Below are positions 52,668 to 61,717 of a DNA stretch of 64,000 nt, piece after piece; the stretch's first letter is position 1; each line of letters starts with the position of its first letter. The notes beneath the pieces are model-generated. The model was given only the letters and a program-made list of their open reading frames with translations, made no database searches and was not told where the DNA came from. The stretch comes from Bacteroidales bacterium (GTDB lineage Bacteria; Bacteroidota; Bacteroidia; Bacteroidales; FEN-979), in contig JALNWG010000018.1 of the NCBI GenBank assembly GCA_023231005.1, positions 1 through 64,000 on the forward strand, read 5' to 3'. A program made the position numbers and the translations under genes.

Positions 52668-55600
52668 TTAGAATTTCATTTCAGCCAACCGCTTGTAATT
52701 ATTGTAACGCCATTTGGCACATTCTTCAGCAGCTTTGAACAATTCATCTGCTTCTTCCGGGAACAATTTTTTAAGGGAGGTATAACGTACTTCCCCATTT
52801 AGAAACTCCTGGAATTTCGACCAGTCCGGTTCTTTGGAGTCGAGCGTGAAGGGATTCTTTCCGTCTTTTTCATTCATCGGATTGAACCGGTATAACTGCC
52901 AGTATCCTGAAGCTACGGCATTACTCATTTCCGTTTCCACCTTGCCCATTCCGTTCCGTAATCCATGATTGATACAGGGAGCATAAGCAATGATCAGGGA
53001 AGGACCTTTATAGGATTCGGCTTCTTTTACAGCACGGAACAACTGACCGTTGTTGGCACCCATCGAAACCTGAGATACATAAACATACCCATAAGCCATG
53101 GCCATTGCCCCAAGATCCTTTTTCCGGATTTTTTTACCGGAAGCAGCAAATTTTGCAACGGCACCAATTGGCGTGGATTTGGATGACTGACCGCCGGTAT
53201 TCGAATACACTTCAGTATCCAGAACCAGAATGTTGATGTCTTCGCCGGAAGCGATCACATGATCCAATCCACCATAACCGATATCATAAGCCCAGCCATC
53301 GCCACCGAGAATCCAGATCGATTTTTTAACCAAATATTGACGTAAGTCGATCAGGTCGGTAGCCAATTGATTGTTCTCTTTTTTCAGTAAGGGCAATAAA
53401 CGGACAGTAGCCGCTTTGGAAGCATCCGCATCATACATGCCGTCAATCCAGGCTTGCATGGCTTCCATGGTCTCCGCACCCATCAGGTTTTCCTTGATGG
53501 CTGCCTTCATTTTTTCAGCAATGCGCTTACGAAGTTTCGTGATGGCAACAGCCATCCCTAATCCATATTCAGCATTATCTTCAAATAATGAATTGGCCCA
53601 GGCGGGTCCTTTTCCTTCCGAATTAACACAATATGGAGTATAAGGAGCGGTACCTCCATAAATAGAGGAACAACCAGTGGCATTGGCAATCATCATGCGT
53701 TCGCCATAAAGCTGGGTTAGCAGTTTTACATAAGGAGTCTCCCCACAACCGGAACAGGCACCCGAAAATTCAAAGAGAGGCTGTGAAAACTGACTGTTTT
53801 TGAAAGTCTTGAAACGGTCAACTACAGTATCGGTTTTATAACTTACATGGTTAATAAGGTAATCCCAGTTTTTAATTTCAGAAAGTTGTGACCCCAGATC
53901 ATGCAGTACCAGCGCTTTGGTTTTGGCAGGACAAACATCCAGACAGTTACCGCAACCGGTGCAATCGAGAGGGCTTACCTGCATACGGAATTCCAATCCG
54001 GCAAGTTCTTTACCAACGGCTTTCAAGGTTACCATGTCGGCTGGCGCATTTTTCTTTTCGGCCTCATTGAGAAGGAAAGGACGAATGGCAGCGTGAGGAC
54101 AAACATAAGAACATTGGTTACACTGAATACAGTTGGCGGAGATCCATTCCGGAATGTTCACGGCAATACCGCGTTTTTCGAGCTTGGTCATCCCGTTGGG
54201 GAATGTACCATCTTCGCGGCCTACAAAGGCGCTTACCGGAATATCATCGCCATTCATCGCGTTAACCGGATCAAAGATCTCACGGACAAATTTATTTTCG
54301 CTTACTTTGGAAGAAAGGTTCACCACAATTTTTGACCATTCGGCAGGAACATCAACTTTGGTTAATTCCCCACCCCGGTCGATGGCGGAATAGTTCATAT
54401 TCACGACATCCTCACCTTTACGCCCATACGTTTTGCTGATGGCTTTTTTCATCTCTTTCACGGCATTCTCATAAGGAATGACGTTGGCCACTTTAAAGAA
54501 AGCGCTCTGCATAATGGAATTGGTACGGTTCCCCAAGCCAATCTCTTCAGCAATCTTGGTGGCATCAATGATATAGAAATTGATTTTGTGATCAGCCAGG
54601 TATTTTTTCATGTGATCGGGAAGCCGTTTCTTTGACTCTTCTGCATTCCAGATGGAGTTGAGAAGGAAAGTACCGCCATCCTTGAGCCCTTTCAGCATAT
54701 CGTATTTTTCGAGATAGGCTGGTACATGGCAAGCAACAAAATCAGGTGTGATCACCAGATATGGGGAACGGATGGGGGTATCGCCGAAACGCAAATGGGA
54801 TACGGTAATCCCGCCCGATTTTTTAGAATCGTAGAAGAAATAAGCCTGGGCATATTTATCGGTGTTATTTCCAATGATCTTAATGGAGTTTTTATTGGCT
54901 CCAACAGTTCCATCGGAACCAATACCGTAAAACTTGGCAGAATAGGTCCCCTTGGGGGCAATATCCATCTCCGGAAGTAACGGAAGCGAATGGAAGGTAA
55001 CATCATCAACGATTCCAACCGTGAAGTGGTTTTTCGGTTCGTTGGCTTTCAAATTGTTGAAAACCGAGATAACCTGTGATGGGGTGGTATCTTTGGAACT
55101 GAGTCCATAACGACCGGCAATGATCATCGGATGCTGTTCCCTTTCATAAAACATGTCGCGAATATCGAGATAAAGCGGGTCGCCATTGGCTCCGGGTTCT
55201 TTGGTACGATCGAGAACACAGATGCGTTTCACACTCTTGGGAAGCACATTAAAGAAATACTTAGAAGAGAAGGGACGATAAAGATGAACTGAGATCAATC
55301 CCACTTTTTCGCCTTTGGCCATCAGATAATCGATCACCTCTTTGGTGGTATCGGTGATGGAGCCCATGGCAACGATGATGTTTTCAGCTTGAGGATGACC
55401 ATAATACATAAAAGGATGATATACCCGGCCACTCAATTTTGTGATTTCCTGCATATAAGCTTCTACGATGTCGGGGATCGGTTCATAGAATTTATTCACC
55501 GCTTCCTTAGCCTGGAAGAAAATATCGGGATTTTGAGCAGTACCGCGGGTTACCGGATGTTCGGGATTAAGGGCCCTATCGCGGAATTCCTGTAAGGCTT

Positions 55601-56198
55601 TAAAATCAAGCAATTTGATCATATCTTCATTCTCGTAACATTCTACTTTCTGGATTTCATGAGAAGTCCTGAATCCATCGAAGAAATGAAGAAAAGGAAC
55701 CCTTGATTTGATGGCTGCCAGGTGGGCGATTCCAGCAAGGTCCATAACTTCCTGAACCGAACCGGAAGCCAACATGGCAAAACCGGTCTGACGAGTAGCA
55801 TAAATATCGCCATGATCACCAAAAATTGAAAGAGCATGGGCTGCTACCGTACGGGCACTTACGTGGAAAACGGCTGGTAACAACTCCCCGGCTAATTTGT
55901 ACATATTTGGAATCATCAGCAAAAGCCCCTGAGAAGCGGTAAAGGTAGTGGTTAGCGCACCAGCCTGTAAGGATCCGTGAAGAGCTCCGGCAGCGCCAGC
56001 TTCACTCTGCATCTCTACTACTCTCACTTCATCACCAAAAATATTTTTACGACCATGTGCTGCCCATTCATCCACGTTTTCAGCCATATTCGATGAAGGG
56101 GTAATAGGGAATATGGCAGCTACTTCACTGAACATATAAGCCATGTGAGCAGCAGCCTGATTACCGTCGCACGACAAGAATTTTTTCGTTTTATTCAT
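52668..56198 (-). CDS. nifJ: Pyruvate:ferredoxin (flavodoxin) oxidoreductase
   Basis: 1176 residues, the full single-chain form. Domain I (A-A-A-H-M-A-Y-M-F-S-E-V-A, I-T-P-S-S-N-M-A-E) binds pyruvate. The gamma domain follows around residues 420-620. Two [4Fe-4S] ferredoxin motifs are C-I-Q-C-N-Q-C-S-Y-V-C-P and C-T-G-C-G-N-C-L-D-V-C-P. The thiamine diphosphate domain has G-A-C-S-G-C-G-E-T-P-Y and G-D-G-W-A-Y-D-I-G-Y-G-G. It converts pyruvate and CoA to acetyl-CoA, CO2 and reduced ferredoxin, the same electron carrier used by the AOR at 28-30 kb. This is strong evidence for anaerobic metabolism. Confidence 0.97.
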   Translation of the reverse strand: MNKTKKFLSCDGNQAAAHMAYMFSEVAAIFPITPSSNMAENVDEWAAHGRKNIFGDEVRVVEMQSEAGAAGALHGSLQAGALTTTFTASQGLLLMIPNMYKLAGELLPAVFHVSARTVAAHALSIFGDHGDIYATRQTGFAMLASGSVQEVMDLAGIAHLAAIKSRVPFLHFFDGFRTSHEIQKVECYENEDMIKLLDFKALQEFRDRALNPEHPVTRGTAQNPDIFFQAKEAVNKFYEPIPDIVEAYMQEITKLSGRVYHPFMYYGHPQAENIIVAMGSITDTTKEVIDYLMAKGEKVGLISVHLYRPFSSKYFFNVLPKSVKRICVLDRTKEPGANGDPLYLDIRDMFYEREQHPMIIAGRYGLSSKDTTPSQVISVFNNLKANEPKNHFTVGIVDDVTFHSLPLLPEMDIAPKGTYSAKFYGIGSDGTVGANKNSIKIIGNNTDKYAQAYFFYDSKKSGGITVSHLRFGDTPIRSPYLVITPDFVACHVPAYLEKYDMLKGLKDGGTFLLNSIWNAEESKKRLPDHMKKYLADHKINFYIIDATKIAEEIGLGNRTNSIMQSAFFKVANVIPYENAVKEMKKAISKTYGRKGEDVVNMNYSAIDRGGELTKVDVPAEWSKIVVNLSSKVSENKFVREIFDPVNAMNGDDIPVSAFVGREDGTFPNGMTKLEKRGIAVNIPEWISANCIQCNQCSYVCPHAAIRPFLLNEAEKKNAPADMVTLKAVGKELAGLEFRMQVSPLDCTGCGNCLDVCPAKTKALVLHDLGSQLSEIKNWDYLINHVSYKTDTVVDRFKTFKNSQFSQPLFEFSGACSGCGETPYVKLLTQLYGERMMIANATGCSSIYGGTAPYTPYCVNSEGKGPAWANSLFEDNAEYGLGMAVAITKLRKRIAEKMKAAIKENLMGAETMEAMQAWIDGMYDADASKAATVRLLPLLKKENNQLATDLIDLRQYLVKKSIWILGGDGWAYDIGYGGLDHVIASGEDINILVLDTEVYSNTGGQSSKSTPIGAVAKFAASGKKIRKKDLGAMAMAYGYVYVSQVSMGANNGQLFRAVKEAESYKGPSLIIAYAPCINHGLRNGMGKVETEMSNAVASGYWQLYRFNPMNEKDGKNPFTLDSKEPDWSKFQEFLNGEVRYTSLKKLFPEEADELFKAAEECAKWRYNNYKRLAEMKF

Positions 56199-56253
56199 AA
56201 TATATTGAAATTTAAGAAATTAGTTTCTCTGTTGTGAAATTACTAACAGTCGG

Positions 56254-56261
56254 CAAAAGTA
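56254..56261 (-). promoter_or_regulatory. -7 element upstream of nifJ
   Basis: TACTTTTG on the minus strand, exact, 56 bases before the nifJ start. No clear TTG at the right spacing. Confidence 0.45.
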
Positions 56262-56285
56262 CAAAAAAATTCCGGAAAATTGCTA

Positions 56286-56315
56286 TTCTTAATTCTTAAT
56301 TCCTAATTCCTAATT
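56286..56315. repeat. 7-bp tandem repeat array
   Basis: Four heptamers (TTCTTAA twice, TTCCTAA twice) in the divergent gap between nifJ and mutS2. Confidence 0.75.
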
Positions 56316-56363
56316 GTTTAATCGGTGATCGGCCATCTACCATCTTTTCCTTACCTTTGCTGT

Positions 56364-58715
56364 ATGATCTTCCCTTCAAACTTTGAACAAAAACTCGGTT
56401 TCGATGCCCTCCGGCAGTTGCTCAGAGCGTATTGTCTGAGTTCGCTGGGGAGAGAGAATGTAGATCTGATTTCCTTTTCAACCGATCCTGACGAGATTGA
56501 ACAATGGCTGTCGGGAACTGCCGAGATGCGGCAAATTCTGGAGTTTGAGGAACATTTTCCGGCACAGGATTATTATGATATGATCCCTGCCCTTCTTGGT
56601 ATCCGGATCCCTGGTTCTTATATGGAACCTGAACAACTGTCGGAATTGCGGCTCTCGTTGACTGCCATCTTGACTTTAATCGATTTCCTGAGTGAACGAA
56701 CTAATAAATATCCGGTTCTTAACCGACTTCTTCAGCAAACAGAATTCAGAACCCAGCAAGTTCGTAATGTAGCGCTACCTGCCATTTGCCATCCGTCATC
56801 CGCCAATGAAGTATGTCCATCTATCATTGAACTTTTAGCTCGGCTTGACAAAATCCTGAACGAAAAATCGGAGATTCGCGATTCGGCTTCGGTGGAATTA
56901 CAAAGAATCAGGAAGGAAAAGGTTTCCATGCAAACTTCTGTAGAGCGAAAGGTTGTTCAGTGTTTTAACCAGGCTCGTAAAAGCGGCTGGGTACCCGAAG
57001 ATGCGGATATCACGATACGAAATGGACGGTTGGTGATCCCGATGATCAGTACCCACAAGCGAAAAATTGCAGGGTTTGTCCATGATGAATCGGCTACCGG
57101 TCACACGGTATTTGTGGAACCAGCCGAGATCTTTGAGACCAATAATGAAATACGGGAACTTGAATATGCTGAACGCCGGGAAATTGTGAAGATCCTGGCC
57201 GCTTTTGCCACCCTGCTTCGCCCGGATATTGAATTGCTGATCCAGGCTTACCGGTTTCTCGGGAAGATAGACTTTATCCGGGCCAAAGGAAGATTGGCCA
57301 TCAATACGGGAGGAAGAAAGCCCATGTTGTCTGCGAGTTCATCAAGCCTCCTTTGGCGCGGAGCCATCCATCCGCTTCTTTTTCTCAGTCATCAGAAACA
57401 AAAAAAAGAGATCGTTCCACTTGATATTGAATTACATCAAGAGCAACGGATCATCATCATTTCCGGACCGAATGCGGGGGGAAAATCGGTGTGCTTGAAA
57501 ACAGTAGGATTGGTGCAGTATATGTACCAATGCGGACTTCTGCCACCGGTTAAAGAAGATTCGGAGTTTTGCATTTTTAAAAACATCTTCATCGATATCG
57601 GCGATGAGCAATCGATCGACAACGACCTCAGCACCTATACCTCCAAATTGATCAACCTGAAATTTTTTCTTGAACACATTGATAACCATTCCTTATTTTT
57701 GATCGATGAACTGGGAACCGGCACCGATCCTTCCCTGGGAGGTGCCATTGCCGAAGCAACCCTCGAATCGCTCAACGAAAAAGGGGCTTTCGGAGTCGTC
57801 ACAACCCATTATTCCAATTTGAAACTCCTGGCCGGCCGGCTATCCGGAATTGTAAATGGTGCCATGCTTTTCGACCTGAAGAAATTAAAACCATTATACC
57901 AGTTGAAAACCGGAAAACCGGGAAGTTCTTTTGCTCTGGAAATCGCCCATGAAATTGGGTTTCCGGAGGATGTATTACAAATTGCGCGGGAAAAAACCGG
58001 GAAAAGTCAGCTCGATTTCGACCGTGAACTTCAAAACCTGGATGTTGAAAAAATAGAGATCAAACAAAAATCAACGGAATTAAAAATTGCCGATGACTTT
58101 TTATCTGAATTAATCAGGAAATATGAAAAGCTAACTTCAGATCTCGAATCCAGGAAAAAAGAAATCCTGGAAAATGCCCGTGAAGAGGCTCGTGAATTAC
58201 TGTCACAGTCGAATAAAGTCATTGAAAAAACCATCCGGGAGATCCGCGAAGCCCAGGCAGAAAAAACCCAAACCAAAGCAGCACGACAAAACCTTTCGAC
58301 TCTCAAAACCGAGCTGGAAGAAAAAAACAAATCCGGCAGCCCAGCCTCGCCGGCAGGCAAGCAACATCTGTTATCCAAAGTGGAGCAACCCATCCGTGAA
58401 CGAAGCGAACCAATCGGTCGCCGTATGCTCAGGTCGCAGGTCTACCCTGACTTTCAGCAAAAAGTCGAGAATTTTACGTTCACTTTGGATCTGAGAGGAA
58501 AACGGGTAGATGAGGCGCAGATGATGTTGCAACGATATATCGATGATGCCATTTTATTATCGATCCATGAAGTAAATATTTTACATGGAAAAGGAAATGG
58601 CGTATTGCGACAAGTAACCCGCGATTACCTGCGTTTGCAAAAAGAGGTGAAAACAGCGCGGGATGCTGCATTGGAACAAGGTGGTGCCGGAATTACCGTA
58701 GTAACTTTCAGATAA
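56364..58715 (+). CDS. mutS2: Endonuclease MutS2
   Basis: 783 residues from the ATG at 56364 (M-I-F-P-S-N-F-E-Q-K-L-G-F-D); a longer in-frame reading has no support. The core domain is followed by the ATPase with Walker A G-P-N-A-G-G-K-S-V-C-L-K-T and Walker B L-I-D-E-L-G-T-G-T-D-P-S. A coiled-coil region follows, and then a C-terminal Smr domain (L-D-L-R-G-K-R-V-D-E-A, L-H-G-K-G-N-G-V-L-R). No N-terminal mismatch-binding domain is present, as expected. MutS2/RqcU acts on branched DNA or collided ribosomes. A G/C-rich REP-like palindrome lies in frame in the coiled-coil linker. A TACCTTTG -7 element at 56352-56359 lies only 4 bases before the ATG. Confidence 0.94.
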   Translation: MIFPSNFEQKLGFDALRQLLRAYCLSSLGRENVDLISFSTDPDEIEQWLSGTAEMRQILEFEEHFPAQDYYDMIPALLGIRIPGSYMEPEQLSELRLSLTAILTLIDFLSERTNKYPVLNRLLQQTEFRTQQVRNVALPAICHPSSANEVCPSIIELLARLDKILNEKSEIRDSASVELQRIRKEKVSMQTSVERKVVQCFNQARKSGWVPEDADITIRNGRLVIPMISTHKRKIAGFVHDESATGHTVFVEPAEIFETNNEIRELEYAERREIVKILAAFATLLRPDIELLIQAYRFLGKIDFIRAKGRLAINTGGRKPMLSASSSSLLWRGAIHPLLFLSHQKQKKEIVPLDIELHQEQRIIIISGPNAGGKSVCLKTVGLVQYMYQCGLLPPVKEDSEFCIFKNIFIDIGDEQSIDNDLSTYTSKLINLKFFLEHIDNHSLFLIDELGTGTDPSLGGAIAEATLESLNEKGAFGVVTTHYSNLKLLAGRLSGIVNGAMLFDLKKLKPLYQLKTGKPGSSFALEIAHEIGFPEDVLQIAREKTGKSQLDFDRELQNLDVEKIEIKQKSTELKIADDFLSELIRKYEKLTSDLESRKKEILENAREEARELLSQSNKVIEKTIREIREAQAEKTQTKAARQNLSTLKTELEEKNKSGSPASPAGKQHLLSKVEQPIRERSEPIGRRMLRSQVYPDFQQKVENFTFTLDLRGKRVDEAQMMLQRYIDDAILLSIHEVNILHGKGNGVLRQVTRDYLRLQKEVKTARDAALEQGGAGITVVTFR
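58331..58360 (+). repeat. REP-like palindrome inside mutS2
   Basis: G/C-rich segment with the core GCCTCGCCGGCAGGC, translated as S-P-A-S-P-A-G-K-Q within a lysine/glutamate-rich helical region. It resembles the palindrome at 25481-25505 (both encode P-A-G-K in one frame). Confidence 0.55.
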
Positions 58716-58807
58716 AATGAGTATTATCGAAATGATAAAACATTTGTTTTGTTATATTTTTTTACTTTTACAAAAAATAAATTGCAAACCTTTTAATCCT
58801 GGATTTT

Positions 58808-59236
58808 ATGAAATCTATTAAATTCAATGCATCCGAGCTCGAATTTTTGAAAAACCATTATGAGCTGGAATTGGTTGATGCCGAAAATTATATCGGTGAA
58901 ATAAAAAATATATTAAAAAAATTAGGTGTCTCTGAAAAGAACATCCCTGAAACGACTACTCAAAAACCGGTCGATAAACAAAAAAAAGGAAAACGCGGCA
59001 GACCTAAAAAAGTAATTGAGGAAATAATTGTTGATCCGGCAATGGAACCCGAAAAAAAAGCAAAACGGGGAAGAAAACCAAAATTAGAAAAACCAGTCCT
59101 TGAAAACAAAGCAGAAAAGAAACCCTTTAAAAAAAGAGGGAAAAGAGCAGCAACCAAGGTCTTCAAAACAACGCCTAATAAAGCTGCAATGAAATCTCTT
59201 GTAACTCCCGTTGTAGAATCCGTCCCAATCATCTAA
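58808..59236 (+). CDS. Small lysine-rich protein with AT-hook motifs
   Basis: 142 residues. The first 45 form a helical acidic/hydrophobic segment (F-N-A-S-E-L-E-F-L-K-N-H-Y). The rest is highly basic, with AT-hook cores K-R-G-R-P-K-K at 62-68 and K-R-G-R-K-P-K at 86-92, and a related K-K-R-G-K-R at 108-113. This suggests binding to the minor groove of AT-rich DNA, perhaps as a nucleoid-associated protein or regulator. I do not recognise the N-terminal domain. It is a single-gene unit between mutS2 and rpsT. Confidence 0.75.
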   Translation: MKSIKFNASELEFLKNHYELELVDAENYIGEIKNILKKLGVSEKNIPETTTQKPVDKQKKGKRGRPKKVIEEIIVDPAMEPEKKAKRGRKPKLEKPVLENKAEKKPFKKRGKRAATKVFKTTPNKAAMKSLVTPVVESVPII

Positions 59237-59290
59237 GATTCTTTTTCCATTCGAATCAAAAGAATGATTGTATTCCTCCTGCTTATCTAT

Positions 59291-59311
59291 GCCAGATAGC
59301 AGACAGGTAGG
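59291..59311. repeat. Degenerate REP-like palindrome
   Basis: The sequence GCCAGATAGCAGACAGGTAGG resembles a decayed copy of the G/C-rich palindrome at 25481-25505. It lies in the 179-base gap before rpsT, which otherwise holds the rpsT promoter. Confidence 0.35.
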
Positions 59312-59357
59312 GAAATAGTATCAGGATCATCGCAATAAATCATTTTTTTTCAACCCT

Positions 59358-59387
59358 TTGGAATTTCCAGGAAAGGTTGTATCTTTG
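59358..59387 (+). promoter_or_regulatory. Promoter of rpsT
   Basis: TTG, 19 bases, TATCTTTG, exact, 28 bases before the ATG of rpsT. Confidence 0.8.
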
Positions 59388-59415
59388 CACCCCAATTTGA
59401 AAATTATTTAACAAC

Positions 59416-59661
59416 ATGGCTAACCATATCAGCGCAAAAAAACGCATCCGTAGTACCAAAACCAAACGTACCCAAAACCGCTATCAGGGCCGCACCGTTC
59501 GTAATGCCGTGAAGAAATTACGCGAAACCGAAGAAAAAGAGACTGTTGTGAAAGATCTTCCCAAAGTTATCTCCCAGATCGACAAGCTGGCCAAGAAAAG
59601 CGTCATCCACAAAAATAAAGCAGCTAACCTGAAGAGTAAGCTGATGAAAAAAGCAAAATAA
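59416..59661 (+). CDS. rpsT: 30S ribosomal protein bS20
   Basis: 81 residues, all helical and very basic. It begins M-A-N-H-I-S-A-K-K-R-I-R and has L-P-K-V-I-S-Q-I-D-K-L-A-K-K-S-V-I-H-K-N-K-A-A and a K-L-M-K-K-A-K tail, as in bS20. It binds 16S rRNA in the body of the small subunit. The stop codon touches the stop of the convergent acyltransferase gene with no bases between. Confidence 0.95.
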   Translation: MANHISAKKRIRSTKTKRTQNRYQGRTVRNAVKKLRETEEKETVVKDLPKVISQIDKLAKKSVIHKNKAANLKSKLMKKAK

Positions 59662-60630
59662 CTACTTCCTCCTGCGGAAACGCCAGGTTTTTAAGTTAGA
59701 AAGCTTTTGAATGTAAGTTGTCAAATGACGTTCCTTTTTCCGTGGATAGATATCTTCGATGTGAATTAATATCCCGGTTTCCTCTACATCCCCAAATTCA
59801 TGATTGATTGCCGTACCAAACGTCCGCATCGTAGGCGATAGGTTCATATATGCATTTACCAGCGGCGGAACATGTTCATTGTGCTTCCGGACTTCATGGA
59901 TGAGAATCTTATAATTTTCCTCATAGGTCCGCTCAGAAAAGAAACCAGTGAGCGAAATATCCGGACTATCAATGTTCAGTCCATCCTTAGGAAGCATCAG
60001 CGTTTCCGTATCGGGGAAATATTTTCGTAAAAAACATAAAACCAAATCGCGCGCTTCCCGGTTATATTCGGGATACATCGTCATCTTCCCAAAGAAATAT
60101 TTAACATCCGGAATCTCAATGATCATGGCCCCCAACCCATCCCACAAATTGTCTAAGGAATACATCCCCTTGCGAAAATTTATTGTTGGCTGATAATTGG
60201 GCTGAACAAACGACCGGCCCAATTCAATACTAATCGGGAGATAATCGCGGATAAACTTGTTGGAAAAATCAAACAATTCAGCAGTAGCGCTGTGTACACA
60301 CCCATTTTGTGTACACACAATATCGCGCCCATGAATAAACCGATACCCCCCTGTGATCTCCTTCTCTATAGGGTTCCATACAATCAACTGATGAAAAGGC
60401 ACCTCCATGGTGTCATATTCATCAATGTCGACCGATTTTCCGGTACCACCACCGGCATCGCGAAATGTAATTTCCCGCAACCGACCAACTTCACGCATCA
60501 AATTGGGGGATTCATGTGCTGTAAAAACGAAGATCTTGTTGTGACCATTATTGGTGTTGCGCAGAAACTTACTGTCGGTCAGCTCAGCTTCAACTAACAA
60601 AGGGTCAACCGGGGAAATGATCTCTTCCAT
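59662..60630 (-). CDS. glsB: GNAT-type N-acyltransferase, GlsB-like
   Basis: 322 residues. It has the OlsB/hemolysin-like acyltransferase pattern: R-L-R-E-I-T-F-R-D-A-G-G-G-T-G, D-I-D-E-Y-D, E-I-T-G-G-Y-R, S-I-E-L-G-R-S-F-V-Q-P-N-Y and G-L-G-A-M-I. In Bacteroides thetaiotaomicron, neighbouring genes glsB and glsA encode the N- and O-acyltransferases for glycine lipids; here the partner PlsC-type gene lies divergently next door. GlsB should transfer an acyl chain from acyl carrier protein to the amino group of glycine. Ornithine as acceptor is an alternative. A -7 element TATCTTTG is at 60678-60685. Confidence 0.72.
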   Translation of the reverse strand: MEEIISPVDPLLVEAELTDSKFLRNTNNGHNKIFVFTAHESPNLMREVGRLREITFRDAGGGTGKSVDIDEYDTMEVPFHQLIVWNPIEKEITGGYRFIHGRDIVCTQNGCVHSATAELFDFSNKFIRDYLPISIELGRSFVQPNYQPTINFRKGMYSLDNLWDGLGAMIIEIPDVKYFFGKMTMYPEYNREARDLVLCFLRKYFPDTETLMLPKDGLNIDSPDISLTGFFSERTYEENYKILIHEVRKHNEHVPPLVNAYMNLSPTMRTFGTAINHEFGDVEETGILIHIEDIYPRKKERHLTTYIQKLSNLKTWRFRRRK

Positions 60631-60677
60631 ACAACTTAAAGTAACGAATGACGAATAATATTTAAGATAACATCATA

Positions 60678-60685
60678 CAAAGATA
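60678..60685 (-). promoter_or_regulatory. -7 element upstream of glsB-like gene
   Basis: TATCTTTG on the minus strand, exact, 48 bases before the ATG at 60630; no TTG at consensus distance. Confidence 0.4.
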
Positions 60686-60804
60686 TGCCCTTTCAATTTT
60701 TAATTAATAAATTTTTCAATATTAATTCTTAGCCAACGCTCCATTTCACATTCCTCAATTTTAGCTAAGTTCTTTTCCTCATTCTAAATTCATATTTTTG
60801 CAGG

Positions 60805-61668
60805 ATGAATATTCCGGTTGGCAGTGAAATTCCCGAGCGATTGATCGATATTGAAGCGCTTTTTGCTTCGAAAAACCCAAAATTACTCAAATTTATTCCA
60901 CGGTTTGTCCTCTCCTATTTAAAGCGGATCACACACCAGGAGGAGATCAATGGGTACATTTACCGGCATCGTGATAAATCCGGTATTCCCTTCGTTGAAG
61001 CGATCCTCAAAGAATTTGGAGTGAATGTTGAAATTGTAGATGGGAAAACCATCAACGGATCCCTCATTCCTGCAACCGGACGGTACATCATTGCGGCCAA
61101 TCACCCGTTGGGCGGATTAGATGGGATGGCCCTGATGCAGGCGCTCGGAAGATTCCGGAACGACCTGGTTTTTCCAGTCAATGACCTCCTGATGTATATC
61201 CCCGAATTACAACCGCTCTTTATTCCCATCAACAAACACGGACGGAATACCGAAAATGCCCGCCGTATCGACGAAACCTTTGCCTCCGACAAAACCATCC
61301 TTTACTTCCCGGCAGGACTGTGCTCCAGAAAAGTGAAGAATACCATCATCCGCGACCTTGAATGGAAAACCACCTTCATCAAAAAAGCTATAAAATATCA
61401 GCGGGATATTATTCCGGTTTATATCGGCGGACGGAATTCCGATTGGTTTTATAATCTTTCAAACTGGCGGAAACGCTTTGGAATCAAAGCAAATATCGAG
61501 ATGCTTTTCCTGGTCGATGAAATGGTTAAACAACTGGATAAAACCATCACCCTCGTAGTAGGCGATCCCATCCATTATGCAACCTTCGATAAATCCAAAA
61601 CCCAAGCCGAATGGGCAGAATGGACTAAAATGCAGGTATATAAACTGGAATCAAAAAATCATTCCTAA
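60805..61668 (+). CDS. glsA: PlsC-type O-acyltransferase, GlsA-like
   Basis: 287 residues without membrane segment. The acyltransferase motif is A-A-N-H-P-L-G-G-L-D-G-M, where His and Asp are five residues apart (H-x5-D) instead of the usual four. Later motifs are F-P-V-N-D-L-L and F-P-A-G-L-C-S-R-K, the phosphate-binding region of the fold. With the divergent N-acyltransferase it fits the GlsA/GlsB pair for glycine lipids. A -7 element TATTTTTG lies at 60793-60800, only 5 bases before the ATG. The stop codon is part of a heptamer repeat array. Confidence 0.72.
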   Translation: MNIPVGSEIPERLIDIEALFASKNPKLLKFIPRFVLSYLKRITHQEEINGYIYRHRDKSGIPFVEAILKEFGVNVEIVDGKTINGSLIPATGRYIIAANHPLGGLDGMALMQALGRFRNDLVFPVNDLLMYIPELQPLFIPINKHGRNTENARRIDETFASDKTILYFPAGLCSRKVKNTIIRDLEWKTTFIKKAIKYQRDIIPVYIGGRNSDWFYNLSNWRKRFGIKANIEMLFLVDEMVKQLDKTITLVVGDPIHYATFDKSKTQAEWAEWTKMQVYKLESKNHS

Positions 61669-61717
61669 CTCCTAACTCCTAACTCCTAATTCCTAACTCC
61701 TAATTCCTAATTCCTAA
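61662..61717. repeat. 7-bp tandem repeat array between convergent genes
   Basis: Eight heptamers of the type TTCCTAA/CTCCTAA. The first unit holds the stop of the GlsA-like gene; on the other strand the last units encode the final R-N and stop of the 115-residue protein. Confidence 0.9.
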
